From NCBI GenBank assembly GCA_964578345.1, contig CAZOCP010000020.1:1-11120 (forward strand): 11,120 nucleotides of DNA, written 5' to 3'. Each line of letters begins with the position of its first letter. Positions within the stretch are counted from its first letter, which is position 1. Below are positions 6,201 to 11,120 of the stretch, piece by piece. Both the position numbers and the translations under genes were made by a program. The notes under the pieces are model-generated. The model had not been told where the DNA came from, did no database searches, and saw nothing but the letters and a program-made list of their open reading frames with translations. The DNA comes from VGKP01 sp964578345. GTDB lineage: Archaea; Nanobdellota; Nanobdellia; Pacearchaeales; GW2011-AR1.

Positions 6201-8750
6201 AGAAGATATTTGGTTGTTGGGACAAAACCAAGCGGAGGAAATATTCTCGCGCCAAGCGGGATTTACGAATATGCAAAGAATGATTTAGGAAAAGCTTCTC
6301 TAACTAAAATAAAAATAGACCATGTCCAATTTTATAATGATAATAATATAAAAGAAATTAAGGACAGCGGGGGGGATTTGAGCAGGAATGTTATTGTTGC
6401 GAGAGATAGGGCTGTTAGGTATTTTGAGACTGGACCTGATAAGGGGCTGCCTGCGATCGTTCCGTTTGATGTGCTGAATGGATGGTATGCAAGAGTTAAA
6501 TCTGATTTAAAGATAGGAAATCAGCTGTCTGCTTATGATAGTTCTGGACTGCCTAGAGTTTGGTGGATATGTAATGTTGGAGGAAATGGAGCAATGGATT
6601 CTATTGATGAATGTACACAGGTGTTTGCAGGAATTAACTCCAATGCACCAATATTGGGATTGGATGAGAGAAAGTCGAAAGATTTAGTAGAGCAGTCGCG
6701 CAGATCTCTTTTAGAGGCAGCGTCGCAGAAAGGAAGTAAAGTTGTTCGTATAAATGGACAGGAACTGCATCAAGGAGTTCCTTACAGTCAATTTGATGGA
6801 GTGCAGTGCCAGGACTTTATGTCTCCTCAAGACTGTAAGATATTATTTAATGTGTGCGATCCTGTTATTTGTCCTACAACTCGCTGCGATTTTGGAGGCA
6901 AATACCCTGTTTCAGACGTTATTCAGACAGGTATTGTTGGAAGCACTTTATTATGTTTGCCGAATTATAGAGAGGGGGTTTATGTACCTGTATGTTTATC
7001 AGGAGTTCATGCTGGTATAGACTCTTATGTTACTATATTGAAAACTCATAGAGATTGCCTGCAAGAAAATTTGCAAACAGGAAGAATGGTTGGAATCTGC
7101 GATGAGTTTTATTCAATTTATGCGTGTGAATTCTTCTGGAGGCAAGTTGCTCCGGTGGCAAATGTTCTATTGCCAAAACTGGTTGAGTTTGCTTATGGGG
7201 GCGGGCAGGGAGCGAGAGGAGGAGGTGAATATTTGACTGTAATGGGAGCTTGGCAGAATACGCAGAAATCTATAGATTACTTTACTCAAACGTATGCTGT
7301 GAATTCTTTGAAAGCATTTAGAGCTAGATCTGTTGAAGAAATTGGCAGCCAGTTTTGCAGAGGCTTTTTATCTATTAAAGGACCTAAAACTATTAAGTCA
7401 TTGATCGAGCCGGATAGCCCTCCGCAATTTACTGCATATTTTGATTCTGTACGGTTTAGTGATGCAACTGTTCCTGCGACCGCGCAATATAAGGTATTTT
7501 ATCATATTTTTGCTGGAAAAGATTCTGGAGTACATTATTCAATTTATTTGAAGAATCCTCCTGAATCAACTTATTATTATAACACTCCATTTATTGCAAT
7601 TGCAACAGGATTTATAGCCAGAGGAGAGTTCAAGACAGAGACGAGAGACTTTACTGCGCCGGAAGGATATAAAGAGCTGTGTGTCAGAATTAATGATGAA
7701 GAGAAATGCGGGTTTAAACAAATCAGCACAGAATTCGCTCTTAATTATTTGAGAGATAAAGCTGTTTCTGAAGAGCAGAAGAAAACAGACATCACAACTG
7801 AGAAAGAATGTGTAAGCGGAAGCCCTTCCATAGGACCATTATTGAATCCTAATATTCAGGCAGGTATTGAGGAGGCTGCTTTGCCTCAAATTTATGAGAG
7901 AGGCATTGTAAGAATTTGCTCAACGAGAAATCCTGGGCTCACTACTGATCCAACAAGATATGTTAATGCAGGATATTGCGGAAGCAAAGAAGTTGTCTGC
8001 TGGACAGATAAATATAGTGTTGAAAATTCAATTACTTCTAATAATATAGGGGTTAAGAATGATACTTTGTCTGTGCTAGAGAAAAAACGGAAGTCGGAAA
8101 TTTCTGGGATGCTTGGGGACGGACAGGCTAATGGTAAACTATACGATATTAGAATTAAAGTAGATAAACTTTTGAAGGAATATTCTGAGAAGGAATTATC
8201 TGGAATTAAAACAGAGGTGGATGCTGTTCTTTTGGAAATGGATAGTTTATTTGGGAGCAATCTTCAGAATTTGCAGTTGAATCACCATAAAGCAGAAGTT
8301 CTGTTTTTGAAAGCGAAAGTTAAAGGTATTGTGGTTAGGAAATATTTAGAAGATGCTAGAAATGAAGGGACTTCTGAGACTAAAGGAGATAATTCTGTTC
8401 AAGAAAATATTGATAGCGATAAGGAAGGAAGCGAAGCAGGCGCTATTTCTTTGGAAAGAGCTTATAGCGCTGCTGCTGGAGCAAGTGATAATTATATTTA
8501 TATTAATGGAAAGAAGAGCCGGATTTATCTTCAGAGGGAGAAAGTTCTTTTTTATGATATTAGATGGTATATGTTTAATCATGTAATAGGCGAGATTAAG
8601 GCTAAAGATAAAACATCAAAGCAATATATTATTTCTTTATTTGGTAATAGCCCGGGGCTTTTTTCTGACACCAATGTTCGGTCTTTAATAGGTGATAATA
8701 TCTATAATACTTTGAATGGAACGATTATTGATACGTCAAGAATAAATTAG
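3255..8750 (+). CDS. Giant secreted protein of unknown function (1831 residues)
   Basis: The gene fills half the window. A Sec signal peptide (residues 1-26, MKTNKVLASC...FSFASAA) is followed by about 1800 residues with no further clear membrane segment, so the product is secreted or held at the surface by partners. Rough regions: 27-400, beta-rich with paired cysteines (REQCEAR, PGGCQPA, PVFCQID); about 405-515, helical and TPR-like (AEKAFNEAIGAYKEVADSYP); about 515-690, a second beta-rich part; about 685-735, 785-812 and 887-905, charged helices likely to form coiled coils; about 920-1170, beta-rich; 1185-1300, the most cysteine-rich part (C1185, C1194, C1201, C1206, C1211 and more); then a Gly-rich turn (AYGGGQGARGGG) and further cysteine-containing beta domains to about 1600; 1628-1698, a coiled coil; 1704-1729, an acidic linker; and a final domain of about 100 residues. 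No catalytic motif was recognised. Translation starts at the ATGA overlap with the upstream gene and has no promoter of its own. The many cysteines suggest disulfide stabilisation outside the cell. Confidence 0.85.
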   Translation: MKTNKVLASCIFLLVIAELFSFASAAVSDRTSVSRTTYQYPASFQTYYGSQGRLDTYWPILGDREQCEAREDILLQVAPGGCQPAVVRSDLIAEQNVPVFCQIDALSINPLVDIKEIRNIRFTGNYPKEVVGTGFHPARAAIRTRDKLLGDPLINNIGYVVLVLKRNEKEKELPKFVTVNLSAQIDYDTGNSFGVGRAEFILRPVNDNDWELEKDKQSFWGGRYSVRLNDVDSKFAIVTLYRGDQKVSNTRVERGQRSPVIYMPGYFCRAGVQVEYTGFVGAETKARVEISDEKGTDTFDVYAGSTFLNDKCRVVSITKSDKSSNGNVQISCTGGERFNLQIQPRIDQILKGKDGNFIKPELEGSYLKVSIDSEVYSFKEGVLYKKSGDKWSEISKTDLNKNNGRLRNVYEALRAYSILSDAEKNVLSQDKITDEIIKNPAEAEKAFNEAIGAYKEVADSYPLERSKDQFAAPTYGEQSLKESLKLIKDNPKIKKVKTQLDLLERINNLYPDSLDINEYQSEFRKVFITDSSLAGNLIFIDNGYKTIRLLSIDDPEELSEAVFSFSGRAQEYKIKSGESILFKDKEVTGDLTSLRLDRVIDEDSVKAVYICKSTIRGSAGESRTVNIQLNERIENVCGTSIRLVQVNMKELAKIRLLPFAKGTRTETNLTVNIGIEKRIISLSPNKTAERIKNLNESIKKWEQISNNLGKVVKGMKAACFATAAALNVKNFISGIDGTALAREQAMQGDYGWTARCREAVENKRILRNDGNNYDVSYRTLTECFNKEKALIEKEVQERKKVIEETNSILKRGEKREGSFAGGYTVDNIEAQNNFIKFLKSNPNYMNDPFVKSLETVSKDKPAAHSYEDLRNWYLNKQLEKSFPSAGFEIKKIEKRIKENEVLLKSSATAASDQGIERFAIKSPVLAGKSQDIEGRFLRITKNNGKILIDGTDVNTDENNFDGTAEHSVLIDGRKIIGDKSEARRYLVVGTKPSGGNILAPSGIYEYAKNDLGKASLTKIKIDHVQFYNDNNIKEIKDSGGDLSRNVIVARDRAVRYFETGPDKGLPAIVPFDVLNGWYARVKSDLKIGNQLSAYDSSGLPRVWWICNVGGNGAMDSIDECTQVFAGINSNAPILGLDERKSKDLVEQSRRSLLEAASQKGSKVVRINGQELHQGVPYSQFDGVQCQDFMSPQDCKILFNVCDPVICPTTRCDFGGKYPVSDVIQTGIVGSTLLCLPNYREGVYVPVCLSGVHAGIDSYVTILKTHRDCLQENLQTGRMVGICDEFYSIYACEFFWRQVAPVANVLLPKLVEFAYGGGQGARGGGEYLTVMGAWQNTQKSIDYFTQTYAVNSLKAFRARSVEEIGSQFCRGFLSIKGPKTIKSLIEPDSPPQFTAYFDSVRFSDATVPATAQYKVFYHIFAGKDSGVHYSIYLKNPPESTYYYNTPFIAIATGFIARGEFKTETRDFTAPEGYKELCVRINDEEKCGFKQISTEFALNYLRDKAVSEEQKKTDITTEKECVSGSPSIGPLLNPNIQAGIEEAALPQIYERGIVRICSTRNPGLTTDPTRYVNAGYCGSKEVVCWTDKYSVENSITSNNIGVKNDTLSVLEKKRKSEISGMLGDGQANGKLYDIRIKVDKLLKEYSEKELSGIKTEVDAVLLEMDSLFGSNLQNLQLNHHKAEVLFLKAKVKGIVVRKYLEDARNEGTSETKGDNSVQENIDSDKEGSEAGAISLERAYSAAAGASDNYIYINGKKSRIYLQREKVLFYDIRWYMFNHVIGEIKAKDKTSKQYIISLFGNSPGLFSDTNVRSLIGDNIYNTLNGTIIDTSRIN

Positions 8751-8949
8751 AGTATATTGCACCGAAGAAGGATTCCTAAAAGAACTTTGCTTTGCGGATA
8801 TTATGCACGCTTGTTAAAATACGCGGATTTTAATCCTTGGTGAAATGGGTAGCGGATTTATCTCTGGTGTAACGGGGCCTGATTTTTCTAGTGTTCTATG
8901 AATTACAAAATTGGATAGATTTCCTATTAAGATATCAATCAGCTTTTTT
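8751..8949. other. Spacer between convergent genes
   Basis: These 199 bases lie between the end of the giant gene and the end of the minus-strand nucleotidyltransferase gene. I see no tRNA fold, no convincing box C/D or H/ACA pattern and no open frame with good features. The stretch 8800-8885 is more GC-rich than its surroundings (GCGGATTTTAATCC, AACGGGGCC) and could be transcribed, but only weak local hairpins are visible. Confidence 0.5.
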
Positions 8950-8956
8950 CTATTTT
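8943..8956 (+). terminator. T-rich terminator-like tract after the giant gene
   Basis: CTTTTTTCTATTTT on the plus strand is the strongest T tract after the operon. Archaeal termination often needs only such a run. A weaker T5 lies at 8883-8887. The tract overlaps the last codons of the minus-strand gene, so read-through would give antisense RNA to it. Confidence 0.35.
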
Positions 8957-9747
8957 GAACCATCTTTTATTCCTTCTAATATTTTTTGTGATATTTTGTC
9001 ATATATATTCTCATATAATCTTATAAAACTCTTCTCATTGATTATATTATCTTTTAAATCTTTAACGCTTATCCTTAGAGAATTTTCTATATCTTTCTCT
9101 ATTTTTTGATTGATAAGCTTTTCATTTTCAAGAAATAATTTTATTGCAATTAAGTTTCTTGTAAGAGCGTACTTTTCATTACCGCTTAAAATTTTAAAAT
9201 TATCAATCAATAACTTACTCTTTAATAAATGCAGGTCAAGTATTTTGTAATTTGGTTTATTTTTTACTTTATAAATCAGCCTTTTCTGTGAAACGCATTT
9301 TGAAAGCATTAGCTGATAAAGAGGGTCAGTTTCCAATCCCTTAATTAAAGACCGGTTATCAATTAATAATATGTGGGCATTAATTCCTAGCTTGCTGTTT
9401 ATTTTTTTACTTAAATGCCCCGAATCAACTTTCCTATTAGATACTATCAATATATCTAAATCTTCAAAACTGAAACCTTTATTCAGAAAAGAGCCGGTAA
9501 TTATTATATTCTCGATTTCTGCAGAATTATTAATAATGCTGAATATTTTTTCTATGATATATAATTTGATCTTTTCAATTGAATCAGAATTGTAGAAATT
9601 AGCTTTAAAAGACTCTCTCTTTACTGCTTCTATATTTTCCAGATTTTTTACTAGGACATAGCTTCCAACTTCAAGCTCCGATCTTTTCTTTGGAATGTAT
9701 ATCTGGTCCATTATGCTCCCCCGGCTTACTTTAGATATTATTGCCAT
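8950..9747 (-). CDS. AbrB-like DNA-binding segment fused to a nucleotidyltransferase-fold domain
   Basis: The protein has 265 residues. Residues 1-35 (MAIISKVSRG ... DQIYIPKKR ... LEVGSYVLVK) follow the AbrB/SpoVT swapped-hairpin pattern of IYIPK, then a GxYV strand. A linker and helix lead to the nucleotidyltransferase core: G85-S86 ... G91-F-S93 ... D96-L-D98 (GSFLNKGFSFEDLDIL), the GS-x9-D-x-D signature with both metal-binding aspartates. The usual third carboxylate is not evident: the expected strand reads INAHILLID, with H125 near that place. Residues about 165-265 are helical with no RxxxxH HEPN motif. The family includes tRNA- and protein-modifying enzymes and MNT/AbiEii-like members of toxin-antitoxin systems; the substrate cannot be told here. 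The ATG lies 25 bases after a TATA box, so the mRNA is probably leaderless. Two palindromes fill that interval, which suggests self-repression by the N-terminal segment. No toxin partner lies on the same strand. Confidence 0.8.
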   Translation of the reverse strand: MAIISKVSRGSIMDQIYIPKKRSELEVGSYVLVKNLENIEAVKRESFKANFYNSDSIEKIKLYIIEKIFSIINNSAEIENIIITGSFLNKGFSFEDLDILIVSNRKVDSGHLSKKINSKLGINAHILLIDNRSLIKGLETDPLYQLMLSKCVSQKRLIYKVKNKPNYKILDLHLLKSKLLIDNFKILSGNEKYALTRNLIAIKLFLENEKLINQKIEKDIENSLRISVKDLKDNIINEKSFIRLYENIYDKISQKILEGIKDGSK

Positions 9748-9767
9748 ATTACGTAATATTACGTAAT
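9748..9767 (-). promoter_or_regulatory. Tandem palindromic operator (2 x ATTACGTAAT)
   Basis: Two adjacent copies of the perfect 10-bp palindrome ATTACGTAAT fill the space between the TATA box and the ATG at 9747, so a bound protein would block the transcription start. The 10-bp period puts both sites on the same face of the helix. The unit extends to a direct repeat ATATTACGTA at 9746-9755 and 9756-9765. The AbrB-like segment of the gene it controls is the obvious candidate ligand, which is inference. Confidence 0.65.
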
Positions 9768-9779
9768 TATATTTAAACC
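9765..9779. promoter_or_regulatory. Shared TATA element, possibly a divergent promoter
   Basis: On the minus strand it reads GGTTTAAATATAATT, preceded by the BRE-like GAAAGG, and its centre (about 9772) is 25 bases before ATG 9747. On the plus strand TTATATTTAAA has its centre about 24 bases before the TTG at 9796. The minus-strand role is well supported; the plus-strand role depends on the small ORF being real. Confidence 0.6.
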
Positions 9780-9795
9780 TTTCTATTTAACTTTC

Positions 9796-9885
9796 TTGGA
9801 ATATTTTTTGATATGGGTAATAGCTCTCCTTGCTGGGTTCTATGTCTTGTTTGAAGCTTATAAGCAATCGATAAAAAATAGATAA
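9796..9885 (+). CDS. Possible 29-residue single-helix membrane protein
   Basis: A TTG-started frame encodes a short protein with one strong membrane helix (EYFLIWVIALLAGFYVLFEA) and a basic tail (YKQSIKNR), the layout of an inner-membrane microprotein with its C-terminus inside. The frame is open from 9757, but TTG 9796 is the only start that falls at the predicted leaderless position, 24 bases after the centre of the shared TATA box. It is transcribed away from the AbrB-nucleotidyltransferase gene and would share its operator region. The absence of an ATG and the small size make it uncertain; a chance frame in AT-rich DNA is the alternative. Confidence 0.35.
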   Translation: MEYFLIWVIALLAGFYVLFEAYKQSIKNR

Positions 9886-9902
9886 ATCCACATCGGGTCA
9901 AC

Positions 9903-9917
9903 ATGCCAAGAAGGCAT
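9903..9917 (-). terminator. Short hairpin just behind tRNA-Leu
   Basis: On the minus strand ATGCC-TTCTT-GGCAT begins two bases after the tRNA. It is a 5-bp stem with a 5-base loop and no T run of note. It may aid 3'-end formation or processing of the tRNA precursor. Confidence 0.35.
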
Positions 9918-9918
9918 A

Positions 9919-10002
9919 TGCGGGAAAGAGGATTCGAACCTCTGTAAGCACTAAGCTACGACGGCCTAAACGTCGCCCGTTTGACCACTCCGGCATCCCC
10001 GC
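9919..10002 (-). tRNA. tRNA-Leu (anticodon TAG)
   Basis: This is an 84-base class II cloverleaf. The acceptor GCGGGGA pairs with TTCCCGC (one G-T wobble), and the discriminator is A. The anticodon arm CGACG-TTTAGGC-CGTCG places TAG at 34-36 and G at 37. A long variable arm (TAGCTTAGTGCTTAC) precedes the T arm AGAGG-TTCGAAT-CCTCT. CCA is not encoded and no intron is seen. TAG reads CTN leucine codons. The gene lies behind tfb on the same strand but has its own TATA-like box. Confidence 0.95.
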
Positions 10003-10024
10003 TTAAATTATGTAGAATAGGAGG

Positions 10025-10035
10025 TTTTAAAATAT
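10025..10035 (-). promoter_or_regulatory. TATA-like box of tRNA-Leu
   Basis: ATATTTTAAAA on the minus strand is centred about 28 bases before the tRNA's first base. It sits in the spacer after the tfb stop codon. Confidence 0.5.
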
Positions 10036-10060
10036 GCGGTTTTAGGAGAAGAGAGAATTT

Positions 10061-11002
10061 TTATTTAGGTTTAGGCGCATTTTTTTCTGTGACTGCTAGA
10101 ACCTTTGCTTTTATTTTATCTCCGAGTTTTAGCCTTTCAATAAGCTCTTTATATCTGTTTCTGATTGTGACTTCTGTGATTCCTGCAACATCAGCAACTT
10201 CTCTTTGTGTTTTTTTCTCGTCGTTTATTAGTGCTGATACGTAAAGTGCAGCAGCCGCAACTCCTGCAGGACCTCTACCAGAGGTTAGTTCAGAAACTTC
10301 TGCTTTTTTTAATATTTTTAGAGCCTCATTTTGTGATTTTGGAGATAGATGGAGAATAGAGGAGAAGCGGGAGATGTAATCTTTAGGGGAGCTTGGGGTT
10401 ACTTTTATTTTCAGTTTTCTTACAATAAAGCGGTATGTTCTGCCTATTTCCTTTCTTTCTACATCAGATGCTCCCGCGATTTCATCGAGAGTTCTGGGAA
10501 TGTTGTATGATCTGCATGAAGCGTAGATACATGCCGCGATTACTGATTCCATTGATCTGCCTCTGACTAAGCCGCGCTGAAGAACAAAATTGTAAACACG
10601 TGAAGCCTCGTCTCTTACTACTGATGGCAAACTGAGGAAACTTGCAACTCTACGCAATTCTGCCATTGCCAGCCTAAGATTTCTTTCAATTGAAGTTGAA
10701 ACTCTTTCCTGCCATTTTTTTAATCTTAGAAATTTTCTAGTCTGGCCTGTTTCTAAACGGTAGATGTCTGATATTTCTCCTACATTAGTTGCTAATCCCT
10801 TGTCGAATTTTTGTGATGACATTGGGGCGCCGCCTCTGCCTTTTTTTTCGCTTTTGTCAAACTGGCCTCCTGCGTCCTGTCCTGTGTCGACCATTTTTTC
10901 TTCAATAATAAGGCCACATTCATTGCAGATAATTTCTCCTTTTTGGTCGTCGTAAGTTAAGTCTACGCTTTCACATTCGGGGCATCTTTTAATATAAGTC
11001 AT
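10061..11002 (-). CDS. tfb: Transcription initiation factor B (TFB, TFIIB homologue)
   Basis: TFB binds the TBP-TATA complex and the BRE and recruits archaeal RNA polymerase. The 313-residue length is normal. A zinc ribbon is formed by C7-P-E-C10 and C26-N-E-C29. The linker follows, with the conserved GAPMSSQKFDKGLATNVG at about 58-75. Two cyclin-fold repeats span about 103-195 (ERNLRLAMAELRRVASFL ... VIAACIYASCR) and 201-293 (YISRFSSILHLSP ... GVAAAALYVSALI). The second ends in the BRE-reading helix-turn-helix TQREVADVAGITEVTIRNRY (265-284). One oddity: the stretch before GAP reads VDTGQDAGGQFDKSEKKGRG, so the W-R-A-F motif usual in the TFB/TFIIB reader-linker is missing. The ATG at 11002 is fixed by the zinc ribbon starting five residues later. 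It is followed on the same strand by tRNA-Leu. Identity is certain; the linker change is seen directly. Confidence 0.97.
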   Translation of the reverse strand: MTYIKRCPECESVDLTYDDQKGEIICNECGLIIEEKMVDTGQDAGGQFDKSEKKGRGGAPMSSQKFDKGLATNVGEISDIYRLETGQTRKFLRLKKWQERVSTSIERNLRLAMAELRRVASFLSLPSVVRDEASRVYNFVLQRGLVRGRSMESVIAACIYASCRSYNIPRTLDEIAGASDVERKEIGRTYRFIVRKLKIKVTPSSPKDYISRFSSILHLSPKSQNEALKILKKAEVSELTSGRGPAGVAAAALYVSALINDEKKTQREVADVAGITEVTIRNRYKELIERLKLGDKIKAKVLAVTEKNAPKPK

Positions 11003-11014
11003 AGAAGGGTATCG

Positions 11015-11053
11015 AAATATTTAAAAAGCTTACGCTTTTGAGAGTATTTAAAG
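11015..11053 (-). promoter_or_regulatory. Promoter region of tfb with two TATA-like elements
   Basis: The minus strand shows TTTTTAAATA (11018-11027), centred about 21 bases before the ATG, and CTTTAAATA (11045-11053), centred about 47 bases before it. The nearer one is slightly too close for a leaderless start exactly on the ATG. The farther one predicts a start near 11023 and a leader of about 20 bases. Which is used cannot be told from sequence. Confidence 0.5.
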
Positions 11054-11084
11054 CTATCTGTTTTTTCAGTATCTCCGAAACAGC

Positions 11085-11115
11085 AAATAAAATGAGATAG
11101 GTTAACCTATCTCAT
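11085..11115 (-). terminator. Perfect 24-base palindrome followed by T's, end of a gene beyond the right edge
   Basis: Bases 11092-11115 are a perfect inverted repeat with 12-base arms (ATGAGATAGGTT and its complement). On the minus strand the stem is followed by TTTTATTT (complement of 11085-11092). This is the layout of an intrinsic-type terminator for a minus-strand gene lying to the right. It also insulates the tfb promoter. A dimeric operator is the alternative reading. Confidence 0.55.
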
Positions 11116-11120
11116 TGTTC

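Noticed and set aside
8800..8885. Possible box C/D guide RNA (CCTGA near 8877 as box D, GGTGAAA near 8840 as box C)
   Set aside because: The box C candidate does not match RTGATGA, and no internal D'/C' pair is found at normal spacing.
8891..9109. Hydrophobic plus-strand frame of 72 residues
   Set aside because: It is mostly the complement of the nucleotidyltransferase C-terminus; its hydrophobic look comes from antisense of Lys/Asn/Glu-rich coding sequence.
9748..9767. Start of a CRISPR-like or satellite repeat
   Set aside because: There are only two 10-bp units with no spacers; the position between TATA box and ATG points to an operator.

Overview
The window is AT-rich archaeal DNA. The clearest marker is a complete transcription initiation factor B (TFB) on the minus strand. 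Two archaeal-type tRNA genes and several TATA boxes about 25 bases ahead of start codons (the pattern of leaderless transcripts) agree with this. The low GC content, the class III (archaeal pilin-type) signal sequence and the very large secreted protein of unknown function suggest a DPANN-type archaeon of the Woesearchaeota/Pacearchaeota kind. That lineage assignment is inference from gene style, not the result of a search.

Layout, left to right. Bases 1-326 hold a strong hairpin at the left edge, a tRNA-Val(GAC) with its own TATA box, a nested hairpin behind it, and the promoter of the next operon. Bases 327-8750 are a plus-strand cluster of four exported or membrane-anchored proteins: a small secreted beta-sandwich protein, a single-pass membrane protein with an extracytoplasmic Ig-like part, a pilin-signal-anchored 615-residue protein, and an 1831-residue secreted giant. 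The first two genes overlap, the last two are coupled by ATGA, and a second promoter sits before the third gene. Together they look like a cell-surface assembly; none can be given a biochemical function from sequence alone.

Bases 8751-8949 are a spacer with a T-rich terminator-like tract between convergent genes. Bases 8950-9885 hold a minus-strand protein that joins an AbrB-like DNA-binding segment to a nucleotidyltransferase domain. Its promoter contains two adjacent copies of a 10-bp palindrome, exactly between TATA box and start codon. The same TATA element reads on the other strand toward a possible 29-residue single-helix membrane protein.

Bases 9886-11120 hold tRNA-Leu(TAG) and tfb, both on the minus strand, the tfb promoter region with two TATA-like elements, and a perfect 24-base palindrome followed by T's that probably ends a minus-strand gene lying beyond the right edge.

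The points most worth pursuing are the four-gene surface cluster, the AbrB-nucleotidyltransferase gene with its tandem operator and divergent micro-ORF, and the modified N-terminal linker of TFB.
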